Below, one piece after another: positions 25,727 through 33,837 of a stretch of 64,000 nucleotides of DNA (position 1 is its first letter; every line of letters starts with the position of its first letter). The stretch spans positions 496,001-560,000 of the forward strand of contig CBDEGK010000008.1 in NCBI GenBank assembly GCA_965237855.1. The letters are read 5' to 3'. The position numbers and the translations under genes are program-made. The notes under the pieces were generated by a model. That model saw nothing but the letters and a program-made list of their open reading frames with translations. It was not told the DNA's origin and did not search any database. The stretch comes from CBDEGK01 sp965237855 (GTDB taxonomy: Bacteria; Pseudomonadota; Gammaproteobacteria; Pseudomonadales; Halieaceae).

Positions 25727-27064
25727 TTGGTCCAAACAACAATGTTAGCTGTTCCCATGAAAGATTATTCTGGCCCATTCCGGCCTGACTTTAGTTGGGG
25801 CGACCTCGAGAAAAAGACCCTGGCGCGTTTTGGTCGCGAAATCATGTTGTGCAACCAGGTACATGATCGCGCCTGTCTGCCCATTGTGGCGGAAAAGTTT
25901 GGTATGGACGGCGTTACCAAGGTCGCCATCGACGAGTGGATGGGGTCCAGTCCGGTCTACAACACCCGCAACCGGGTACTGCACAATATTGGCGGTGATG
26001 GCGTAGATGTGATTATGAAGGGCTTCCAGCTGGATATTGGTGCCCCTCATATGTGGCTGAAGTTTCATTTTGACGTGAAATCACACGACCAGGGTTTTTT
26101 CTGGCTGACTTCCTGCGGTGCCTATAACCATGTGCGGGCACTGACCGGGGGTGACACCAAGGCGGAAACCCAGATCTGTGTGCATATGGAAGATCCGACC
26201 TTTGACGCCACCGTGATGGCGGTGAATCGAGGTGCGCGCTGTATCCCCATATTCCGGCCGCCTCACGGTGGGGATTTGCCCGAGGAGGGCCCCTGTCGCT
26301 GGGAGGTGCGTATTGATGACGGTATTGGCCTGGTCGAAGAGAATGATTTGACCGAGGTGGTGCGCCATTCACGCGCGGGCCAGTTTGAATTCAGCCGCTC
26401 GGCGTTGACTGACGATGGACTGGAGGATTACTCCGGCGCGTTCAAGCGCGATTTTTGCCTGGAAGATCTCTGTTACTCGACCCTATTGGCCCAGGTCAAA
26501 GAGTTCGCTCTCGATGTGCACTTACTGCAACGGGCCAATTACCTCGGTCAGCGCCGACACTTCGGCGAGGATCACCTTGATGAAATGATCGCGCTGCACT
26601 GCGCAGCGATGGCGCCCATCTACCATGCCCGTTTGCGTCGACTCTTCAATATTGAGGGCGAGGGCATGTCGGCCATTCTCAAGCTGCTGCAGCTGGATCA
26701 TCACTTTGTGCCGGAGTATGTGAAAACCGGCATGACGATTGTCGATGAATCAACAGGTCTCTTCTGGATCGAAGACTGCGAGGCCATCAATGACGGTGAT
26801 CTCAGCGGCATATTAACGGGGCTGTGGCGCGGGGAAGCCCTTGGCTTACAGCAAATTGTGCAGTCGGTGAACCCCCGGGCAGTGGTCACTCATACCGAGC
26901 CGCCGGAACATGCCCGGCTGGCCTGGCGTATAGAGATTGACCCGCAAAGAGAGCCAGCACAAGTGTCGCCCTATGCGGGACTGGTGGGAATGAACGGCCT
27001 GCTGGAGGCGGATCTTTCGGAGCACATTTACGCCTACAGCGATGCAGAAACGGCTCACAGTTAA
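25727..27064 (+). CDS. Unknown protein with two related halves (internal duplication)
   Basis: I do not recognise a named family. The 445-residue protein is built of two related units: from about residue 12 (DYSGPFRPDFSWGDLEKKTL) and from about 233 (DYSGAFKRDFCLEDLCYSTL). Each continues with a helical region, a segment ending R..HNI or R.LFNI before a G-rich turn, then FFWLTSCGAYN (first) or LFWIEDCEAIN (second). The repeat period is about 221 residues. It is soluble, with no signal. Three in-frame ATGs compete (25727, 25742, 25757), none with a clear ribosome site. It is divergent from the OYE gene by 41 bases, suggesting shared control with the CYP51-like operon. Confidence 0.75.
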   Translation: MVQTTMLAVPMKDYSGPFRPDFSWGDLEKKTLARFGREIMLCNQVHDRACLPIVAEKFGMDGVTKVAIDEWMGSSPVYNTRNRVLHNIGGDGVDVIMKGFQLDIGAPHMWLKFHFDVKSHDQGFFWLTSCGAYNHVRALTGGDTKAETQICVHMEDPTFDATVMAVNRGARCIPIFRPPHGGDLPEEGPCRWEVRIDDGIGLVEENDLTEVVRHSRAGQFEFSRSALTDDGLEDYSGAFKRDFCLEDLCYSTLLAQVKEFALDVHLLQRANYLGQRRHFGEDHLDEMIALHCAAMAPIYHARLRRLFNIEGEGMSAILKLLQLDHHFVPEYVKTGMTIVDESTGLFWIEDCEAINDGDLSGILTGLWRGEALGLQQIVQSVNPRAVVTHTEPPEHARLAWRIEIDPQREPAQVSPYAGLVGMNGLLEADLSEHIYAYSDAETAHS

Positions 27065-27099
27065 CACCCAGCGCGTTTACAGGCCGGTACCTGGCGGCG

Positions 27100-27960
27100 T
27101 TATGTCGGCGAAATTCGTCCCGCCGCCACTTCGTCCTGGTACTCTGTATCTGTCGGGTGGTAGAGCACATCAAAGATGGATAAGGATTCACACTCGGGTA
27201 CCGCAGACGGCAGCTGCGATTGATTCGCCCAGCTGTGGTCTTTCTCATACCCCAGCCGGATCAGGATGTCCCCGAATAATTCAAGAAAACGTTGAGAGAG
27301 CGCCTGGTCAAAATAGCGGTGCCACTGGGACGTTTCGCCAGATCTGACATGATCGCCATCCTCGACTTTCCCCGAGAACAGGCTGTTGTCGTGTGCCAGT
27401 GATAGCAGTTCGTCCAGGGGAGCCGACGATAGGGGCGTACGCCCTTTCTGCAGGAACTCGAAGATTCTTCGAAAGCCGGTGAGTTCTTGATCATTGATCA
27501 GTTCTTCGTACTTTATTTCCAGGAATTGTTTGTTCTTGTAGTTCCAGGACAACATATCGTTCAGGGTCAGGACACCGATATGTTCCATTTCAAACAGGAG
27601 TTTTTCCTGCATGGATTGGAAGCTGTTTATCTTCTCCACATAACTCAAGCCACCGTAGCGCTGGCGTGGGATATGCAGCCATTCTTCTTCGGCGCGTAGA
27701 TGATAGAAACAGCCGGAAACGATAATGTCGCGGGGGTCGCGGATCATGTGAATGCCGCGATAGCGTCCGATACTGGCAAGGTCAAACACACTGTGATCCT
27801 GAAAAAACAGCTCATTGTCCTGCAGTGCGGCGGGCTGATCTCCCTCGAGCAGTTGTAAGGAGAAGGTTTCTGCTATCGACCGAAATATCCCGGCCAGCCA
27901 GTGAGTGCCCGCCTTGTGATGGGTGCCAATTAAGATCAAAGGGGGTTTACGTCGAAACAT
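27100..27960 (-). CDS. PAPS-dependent sulfotransferase
   Basis: This is a cytosolic-type sulfotransferase of 286 residues. The 5'-phosphosulfate loop is HHKAGTHWL at 14-22, and the 3'-phosphate motif MIRDPRDIIVSG is near 92-103. These bind the donor PAPS; the acceptor is a hydroxyl or amine on a small molecule. It follows a P450 on the same strand (15-base gap), so a P450-made hydroxyl group on a lipid or sterol is a natural acceptor candidate. That pairing is inference. Confidence 0.87.
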   Translation of the reverse strand: MFRRKPPLILIGTHHKAGTHWLAGIFRSIAETFSLQLLEGDQPAALQDNELFFQDHSVFDLASIGRYRGIHMIRDPRDIIVSGCFYHLRAEEEWLHIPRQRYGGLSYVEKINSFQSMQEKLLFEMEHIGVLTLNDMLSWNYKNKQFLEIKYEELINDQELTGFRRIFEFLQKGRTPLSSAPLDELLSLAHDNSLFSGKVEDGDHVRSGETSQWHRYFDQALSQRFLELFGDILIRLGYEKDHSWANQSQLPSAVPECESLSIFDVLYHPTDTEYQDEVAAGRISPT

Positions 27961-27975
27961 TCACCCCAGTTTATA

Positions 27976-29226
27976 TCAGGCCACGGTGTATTTGATGGGT
28001 ATTTCTTCGAGACCACGCAGTAAAATATTGGGCATGTACTCGAGTTCTTCGTCGGGACCCGCTAACTCGAAATTGTCCAGCGCATCGAAGATCGCGTGCC
28101 AGCCAACAATCATTTCCAGCTTGGACAAGTGCTGGCCGATACACACGTGAACGCCAAAGCCGAAGGCGACGTGTCGCTTCACATTGTCGCGCGTAACATC
28201 AAACTTCATGGGATCTTCAAACATATTGGCATCGTGATTCGATGAGAAGTACTTCAGCAGCATCATGCTGCCCGCGGGAATAGTGACACCACCGAGCTCG
28301 TAATCTTCTTTGGCAAATCGCCACATATTGGAGGTAGGTGATGCCAGCCGCAGTGATTCCTCAACCAGGTTGGGGATCAGTGAACGGTCGGCGCGAATCA
28401 TGGCAGCCTGCTCTGGGAAAAGACATAGCTGACGCATGCCCTCTGCGAGGGTGGCGGTCGTGGTTTCGTTGCCAGCCACCAGGAATTGCGTGCAGAAAGA
28501 CAACTGCTCTTCGATGGTCAGGTCGCGATCCAGGTACTTGGCATTGGCGACCAGGGATAGCAGGTCGCCTTTGTGATTGTCACCGCGGCGTTCGTTGAGC
28601 GCCTCGACAAACCAATCGTACTCTTCAGCGACGCCCTTTTGTGCCGCAATCAACGCATCTTTGTCTACCATCTGCGACAGCACGGCGACGTTATCCAGAG
28701 TCCACTGAAATGCTTTGTCGAAGATTTCCAGAGGCATACCCAACACGTGCATGATGACGGACAGGGGTAGGGGGCGGGCAAATTCTTCGATAAAGTTGCA
28801 TTCTGTTTTGGCGGTCAACTTCTGCGCCAATTCTGTCGCCAGCTCCGTTATCCAGGGCTCGTAGCCGGCGATATTGGGAGCCAGGAAGAAATCTTTTACC
28901 GCATCGCGGAAGTGCCCGTGTTCTGGGTCATCAATGGTGAGCAGCGTGCCCTTGCCGATATCGTAGGATTGTTTCATGGTTTCAACGAGCTCGGGATCAA
29001 GTTCGCGCGCAGACCCTAATGCCAGGCCGAATTCGTTGGAAAAGATACCCTTGGCCTTTTGCACCTCGCGCACCAGATCATAGGTAGACACAATATAGAT
29101 TCCGGTTGTGGGGTCTTTGTGCACAGGCGCCTGCTCACGCAGGGTTTGATCAAAGTGATAGGGACATTTGAGAATGTCCGCGCTCATCAATGGCATTTCT
29201 TCAAGCGTGCGGGTGTCGGCTGTCAT
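27976..29226 (-). CDS. Cytochrome P450
   Basis: This is the third P450 in the window, a soluble bacterial type with 416 residues. The haem motif is FGFGVHVCIG with Cys362, the ExxR motif is ESLR, and the I-helix is FLVAGNETTTAT. The ribosome site CAGGACAT lies just before the ATG. It is followed by the sulfotransferase and is divergent from the Rieske oxygenase across a 117-base promoter region that contains an inverted repeat (29233-29278). The substrate is unknown; a sterol- or terpene-like compound fits the neighbourhood. Confidence 0.93.
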   Translation of the reverse strand: MTADTRTLEEMPLMSADILKCPYHFDQTLREQAPVHKDPTTGIYIVSTYDLVREVQKAKGIFSNEFGLALGSARELDPELVETMKQSYDIGKGTLLTIDDPEHGHFRDAVKDFFLAPNIAGYEPWITELATELAQKLTAKTECNFIEEFARPLPLSVIMHVLGMPLEIFDKAFQWTLDNVAVLSQMVDKDALIAAQKGVAEEYDWFVEALNERRGDNHKGDLLSLVANAKYLDRDLTIEEQLSFCTQFLVAGNETTTATLAEGMRQLCLFPEQAAMIRADRSLIPNLVEESLRLASPTSNMWRFAKEDYELGGVTIPAGSMMLLKYFSSNHDANMFEDPMKFDVTRDNVKRHVAFGFGVHVCIGQHLSKLEMIVGWHAIFDALDNFELAGPDEELEYMPNILLRGLEEIPIKYTVA

Positions 29227-29232
29227 GTTAGA

Positions 29233-29278
29233 TGTCCTGTTTTTGTTCAGCAGTGGAGAATAACAAAAAAACCGGACA
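29233..29278. promoter_or_regulatory. Imperfect inverted repeat in the P450/Rieske divergent promoter
   Basis: TGTCCTGTTTTTGTT (29233-29247) is mirrored by AACAAAAAAACCGGACA (29262-29278), leaving a 14-base centre. The arms differ by a base change and two added bases. The position between two divergent oxygenase genes suits an operator for a dimeric repressor. Confidence 0.4.
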
Positions 29279-29343
29279 GATTGAATGTTTTATGCCAAGC
29301 TAATATTTGGCTGAAAAATCAATAAAGGCGAGGCTGAATTGGC

Positions 29344-30693
29344 ATGTCTGTACTAACCCAATCCCACCGTGAAGTGTTGGCGAAAAAAATCGTCAATTTC
29401 TCCAAAGAGCGCTATATCAGTGAGGCCTGGGCCGAGCGGGAGTGGCAACGGGTATGGCGGCGGGGCTGGCAGGCGGCAGCCCATGTCAGTGATCTTCAAA
29501 ACGCCGGAGACTTCGTTGTCTACGATATGGGGCGTGAAAGTGTGCTGATCAGTCGTGGTGATGACGGTGTAGTGCGTGCATTCTTCAATGTCTGTCAGCA
29601 CCGCGGCTTGCGCTTGGTCGACAGCCACTGTGGCAGTACGGAGTCCTTTCGCTGTCCCTACCACAGTTGGCGTTATGGCAATGATGGCCAGCTAGATCAC
29701 GCGCCGAATCCAGACGGATTCCAGGAGGGCTTGCCCAAGGCAGAGCTGGGCTTAGTCGAGATGCCCTGTGAACTGATGCTGGGGTTTGCCTGGATCTCAT
29801 TGGACCCGGAGGTAGAGCCGCTGGCGGATTACCTGCAGGATATGATGCCATTGATGCAACACTATGAATTTGAAAATATGATCATGACCCTGGACCAGAC
29901 GGTGTCGATCAATTGCAACTGGAAGGCAGTGATCGACAATTTCAGTGAGCTTTACCATGTGCCTTACCTGCACCCGCAACACCGCCGACTTGTCGATTGC
30001 ACCACCGCCACCAATGAACTGTACCCTCGTGGCCACACCCGTGTGTTAGTGCCCGGTGGTACCACTGATTCACTGTTTTCTTCGCCCGAACAACCCACGG
30101 ATATTCTGGCCTTGCAATTGTCGGCGCTGGGGCTGTCACCGGATGACTTTTCTGGCGAGGTGGACCAAATACAGACAGCGATTCGAGCGGCCAAGCGCCA
30201 GATGGCAGACAGTGCGGAATCGTACTACGGCAACTTTTCCGATGAAGAATTGACCGATGTGATACAGACCAATGTATTCCCCAACACTATCTTGTCCTAC
30301 ACACCGGAAATGTTGTGGTTGATACGGCTGCGGCCTCATCCTACAGATCCCAACCGCTGTTACCTGGACAAGTTATCTTTTGAACGTTTTCCGGTGGCGG
30401 AAGATCGTAGTGTGCCGGAACCGGATGAAGTCGATCTGCGCGCATTTCCGCGCCATGCCACCCCGCCAGGTAAGTTAAGCAGGCCACAGCATGAGAGCTT
30501 TGATTATCAGGATGTGATTGAAGGCCGCAAAAGCATGACCGATACCATTGATCAGGATTTATCCCTCCTGTCACACGCCCAGCAAGGGATGCAATCAGCC
30601 GGGTTTGAGAAGTTGTGGCTGAATGAAGAAGAGTGCCGCATATCTCATTTCCATGAGCGCCTCGACGAGTGCATGACAGAGCGGGGCCAATAG
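29344..30693 (+). CDS. Rieske non-haem iron oxygenase, alpha subunit
   Basis: This is an aromatic-ring-hydroxylating-type oxygenase of 449 residues. The Rieske [2Fe-2S] ligands are Cys84-x-His86 and Cys104-x2-His107 (CQHRG and CPYHSW). The mononuclear iron site shows as DNFSELYHVPYLH near 200-212, with the two histidines spaced as expected. The enzyme needs a separate reductase, not found here. Substrates in this family range from aromatics to steroids and quaternary amines. GAGG precedes the ATG. The next gene starts on its stop codon. Confidence 0.92.
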   Translation: MSVLTQSHREVLAKKIVNFSKERYISEAWAEREWQRVWRRGWQAAAHVSDLQNAGDFVVYDMGRESVLISRGDDGVVRAFFNVCQHRGLRLVDSHCGSTESFRCPYHSWRYGNDGQLDHAPNPDGFQEGLPKAELGLVEMPCELMLGFAWISLDPEVEPLADYLQDMMPLMQHYEFENMIMTLDQTVSINCNWKAVIDNFSELYHVPYLHPQHRRLVDCTTATNELYPRGHTRVLVPGGTTDSLFSSPEQPTDILALQLSALGLSPDDFSGEVDQIQTAIRAAKRQMADSAESYYGNFSDEELTDVIQTNVFPNTILSYTPEMLWLIRLRPHPTDPNRCYLDKLSFERFPVAEDRSVPEPDEVDLRAFPRHATPPGKLSRPQHESFDYQDVIEGRKSMTDTIDQDLSLLSHAQQGMQSAGFEKLWLNEEECRISHFHERLDECMTERGQ

Positions 30694-31619
30694 TGCGCTG
30701 GTTTGCGCTGTTGACCCTGTTGTTGCCCTGTATCGCCAGCGCCGGCGAATGCCTGGTGGTTGCCCACCGTGGCGCCAGTGCCTATTTGCCAGAACATACT
30801 TTGGCAGCCTACCAATTGGCGATAGAGCAGGGCGCAGACTATATCGAGCCCGATGTGGTTCTGACTTCCGATGGTGTGCCGATCGTGCGCCACGAAATAC
30901 AATTGGATTTGACGACTGACGTGGCCGAGCATCTGGAGTTCGCCCATTTACGCAGTTCACGGCAGCTGTATGGCCAGAAACTGGAAGGCTGGTTTGTCGA
31001 TGATTTCACCCTGGCACAGTTGAAGACGCTGCGGGCCAGGGAGCGCTGGCCGGACATTCGCACCCGTAATGCAGATCACGATGGCAAATACCAGGTGCCG
31101 ACATTGAAAGAGGTCATTGCGTTGGCAGCCCACGCCGAACGCGAAGTCGGCCTGTATATTGAATTCAAGGACCCGATGTATTTTCGCGAGCGGGGTCAGC
31201 AGATTGTTGAGACGGTATTAGCGGAGCTATCCGAGGCGGGTCTGAACAAGGCCGCTGCCCCGGTATTGTTGCAGTCCTTCGATCCAGGCGCACTGCGGCG
31301 CGCCGCCGAAGGGACATCGCTACCCCTGATTCAACTGCTGTTCAGCGACCAGGGAGTGGATCTTGCAGACATCTCCAACTATGCCAGCGGTATCGGTATA
31401 CCCAAGTATGACTTCGATCTGGACTACACGGCCGCTCATGAGCAGGGGCTAAAGGTGCATGTCTACACGTTTCGCGCAGAGGCCGAATTTCTCCCTGTGC
31501 AATATGACGGTAGCCTGGCCGCAGAAATAGGGGTGTTCCTGGACAGGGGCATGGACGGTTTTTTCACCGACAACCCGGATATTGGCCGGGCTGTCTGTGA
31601 TGGCAGAGAGCGGCACTAA
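30693..31619 (+). CDS. Periplasmic glycerophosphodiester phosphodiesterase
   Basis: A signal peptide (residues 1-17, ending IASA-G) precedes a GDPD-type TIM barrel. The motif VAHRGASAYLPEHTLAAY carries the catalytic His and Glu, with GADYIEPDV for metal binding and GMDGFFTDNPD at the end. It hydrolyses glycerophosphodiesters such as glycerophosphocholine to glycerol-3-phosphate and an alcohol. The GTG at 30693 is chosen because it starts the signal peptide, has GGGG at a good distance and overlaps the Rieske stop. An earlier GTG at 30669 would add eight residues. If choline is released, it could feed the betaine genes at the far end of the window. Confidence 0.9.
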   Translation: MRWFALLTLLLPCIASAGECLVVAHRGASAYLPEHTLAAYQLAIEQGADYIEPDVVLTSDGVPIVRHEIQLDLTTDVAEHLEFAHLRSSRQLYGQKLEGWFVDDFTLAQLKTLRARERWPDIRTRNADHDGKYQVPTLKEVIALAAHAEREVGLYIEFKDPMYFRERGQQIVETVLAELSEAGLNKAAAPVLLQSFDPGALRRAAEGTSLPLIQLLFSDQGVDLADISNYASGIGIPKYDFDLDYTAAHEQGLKVHVYTFRAEAEFLPVQYDGSLAAEIGVFLDRGMDGFFTDNPDIGRAVCDGRERH

Positions 31620-31662
31620 ATCATCAGGCTGAGAGCTCTTGAACTATTAGCGGGAGAAGTGT

Positions 31663-32202
31663 GTGAGTAAGTTATTTGGACCGGTGATACAGCAGGGATA
31701 TGTTGTGCCCGATATACACGCGGCGATGCAGCATTGGCTGGATCGTGGCATTGGGCCGTTTTTTATTGAGGAGCATATCAGCCCCGAAGGCACGGCAGAT
31801 GGCCAGACCATTAATTCTGACCTGTCGGCGGCCTTTGCCTATTCCGGTGATCAACAGATCGAGGTGATTCAACAGCACAATGAAGCCCCCACGATCTACC
31901 GGGAATACCTGGCAGCTCATCCTGAGGGTGGCTTGCAGCACCTGGCGGTGTGGGTCGACGACATTGATGCCAAGTTGGCGCAGTTGGGTGATAGCTATAA
32001 GGTTCGACAGCGCTACGGTAATGATCACGCCTACCTCGACTCGGTGGCATCGCCGGGGGTCATGATCCAGTTGATGGCCAACAACGACATGATTAATGAG
32101 CTGTTCGATCTGATTAGAGCAGGTGCAAATAACTGGGATGGCGTCACCGATCCAGTGCGTCGGCTGGACTGGTCCACGGGTAGACCCCGGCTGGCACATT
32201 AG
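31663..32202 (+). CDS. VOC superfamily (glyoxalase-like) protein
   Basis: The protein has 179 residues and a vicinal-oxygen-chelate fold with two beta-alpha-beta-beta-beta units. GPVIQQGYVVPDIHAAMQHWLDRGIGPFF opens the first and GGLQHLAVWVDDIDAKLAQL opens the second. Metal ligands are likely His in QHLAVW and acidic residues near the end of each unit. The reaction could be isomerase, dioxygenase or lyase. The start is GTG with GGGAGAAG upstream. It is in line with the Rieske and phosphodiesterase genes, so it probably belongs to that operon. Confidence 0.8.
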   Translation: MSKLFGPVIQQGYVVPDIHAAMQHWLDRGIGPFFIEEHISPEGTADGQTINSDLSAAFAYSGDQQIEVIQQHNEAPTIYREYLAAHPEGGLQHLAVWVDDIDAKLAQLGDSYKVRQRYGNDHAYLDSVASPGVMIQLMANNDMINELFDLIRAGANNWDGVTDPVRRLDWSTGRPRLAH

Positions 32203-32203
32203 T

Positions 32204-33739
32204 GTGATGCCTTTGTTCCCCTGGGCTGTTGGCACTGTCATGTCGCTGTTGCTGGCGATGTATGTCCGCGGTCATCGGCATCACCCCGCAGATAAATATG
32301 TACCGGCGGCATCCTGGTTGCGAGCGGGCATCTATTTCTGCTTCTGCTACCTGATGGCCTGGTTCAGCGGTGCACTATCGGCAGCGCTGGCACAACCCAT
32401 TGCAACGTCAGAACAATTGGTCAACCCCGTTTGGCAGGCCTGGGCATTGGGCTTGTTTGTACTGGTGTCGGTGGGCTATTGGATTATCTGGGCGCGTTTT
32501 ACCATCCGTTTCGAACGCAAATTGGAGCTGATTCCACAGATTATCTTTGGCTTGCTGTGGGGGCTGGCGTCGGGGTTCCTGTTTCTGTCGTTCTGGCACT
32601 TTGTGCAGATGGCCGTGCCCGACCTGCCTACCTGGGCTGTGTGGTTGATTAGTTACCTCATCATCAGTATCTGGCAGTGGCTGTGGCAGGATTATGGCTG
32701 GGATGTCTATATATCTCCCGAGCACGATTGCCCCTGGTCAATCATGGTTAAAGTGCCCGCGACCCATGTGCCCAATGTGACTTCTTGCCTGATTTTCTTT
32801 GCCCTCTATGAGAATTACTGGATTTTCGTTGGCCTGCAAACCTGGGCTTTGTTAGGTGCATCCATTGCCATGCGTATGCCGTCGCCCTGGTCCAGGGAGG
32901 AAACACCGGCGGCGCGCCAGGCGCCCGGTATGTTTGGGATTCCCTGGCCACGCGCAGGGGGTTACGAGGTTACAGATGCACGCCAGGATATATATGTGCG
33001 CTCCACCCGCTTGCCGGCGGGCACTACCATCTGGCTACTGGCTTCGCATGTCTTGGTTACGCTTGGTCCACTGCTGACGTTGGCACTGGCACAGCTGAAC
33101 CTGGAATACCTGCAGACAATTATGGCGGTGCCACAACTGCTGTCCGTCGGTGCGCTATTACTCATGGCCGCTGGCGTCTACGAGATAGCCCACAACAAAT
33201 TCGAACATTACAAATATTCTGTGAGCGCGCGTTCGGGAATTTTCGAGGCGGGATATGGCAGCCTGACCTGCCTGGCTATGGCCACCATGATGGCAGCCTG
33301 CTACGGCCTGCACGCCGGGGCAGTTATAGCGAGCTACGGCCTGGCCCTGGCGTACTACCCGGCGAGCTACCTGATGAAGTGGGGCCGCGGGGTTGTCCGC
33401 GCTGTGCTGGCTGCCTCGTTGGTGGTCGCCCTGTACTACCGGCTGGCAGACTCGTTGCTATGGCTGGCCTTGCTGGCAATCTTTTTTACGATTTATTTCT
33501 ACCAGTTGCTGCATCGTACCCGGGCCCAGTCCTTCCAGGGTTTCCTGGTCGCATCGAGCGCTTTTGGCTTGTGTGCCATACCGCTGGCCATCCACAACAG
33601 TGCCCGAGATATTTCCTCCTCAGCCTCAAGCGTGATGGTGTTTGGTGCTGTGCTGGTCGGCTTGGCATTGATGCTCTGGCCACGGCTTTCGCGTGTGGCG
33701 CCCACCTCCAATGCACACGGCCCGCCGACCGCTCGCTAG
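32204..33739 (+). CDS. Polytopic membrane protein of unknown function
   Basis: I do not recognise a family. From GTG at 32204 (or ATG at 32207) the protein has about 511 residues and 11-13 hydrophobic helices. A hydrophilic central stretch (about residues 205-280) includes WQDYGWDVYISPEHDCPWSIMVKVPATHVPN and a Pro-rich PSPWSREETPAARQAPGM. It starts directly after the VOC stop, so translation is probably coupled. Long helices with Trp, Tyr and Phe, and the lipid-metabolism context, would suit a lipid- or sterol-related membrane enzyme or transporter; this is speculation. Confidence 0.7.
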   Translation: MMPLFPWAVGTVMSLLLAMYVRGHRHHPADKYVPAASWLRAGIYFCFCYLMAWFSGALSAALAQPIATSEQLVNPVWQAWALGLFVLVSVGYWIIWARFTIRFERKLELIPQIIFGLLWGLASGFLFLSFWHFVQMAVPDLPTWAVWLISYLIISIWQWLWQDYGWDVYISPEHDCPWSIMVKVPATHVPNVTSCLIFFALYENYWIFVGLQTWALLGASIAMRMPSPWSREETPAARQAPGMFGIPWPRAGGYEVTDARQDIYVRSTRLPAGTTIWLLASHVLVTLGPLLTLALAQLNLEYLQTIMAVPQLLSVGALLLMAAGVYEIAHNKFEHYKYSVSARSGIFEAGYGSLTCLAMATMMAACYGLHAGAVIASYGLALAYYPASYLMKWGRGVVRAVLAASLVVALYYRLADSLLWLALLAIFFTIYFYQLLHRTRAQSFQGFLVASSAFGLCAIPLAIHNSARDISSSASSVMVFGAVLVGLALMLWPRLSRVAPTSNAHGPPTAR

Positions 33740-33837
33740 CCGCTGGTCCAGGTTATGCTGGCGCGATTGTGCCGTACCCCGCCATCTGGCAGACTCAATG
33801 CCGATATCCGGTAGCTCACCCTCTGTAGAGACAGTGC

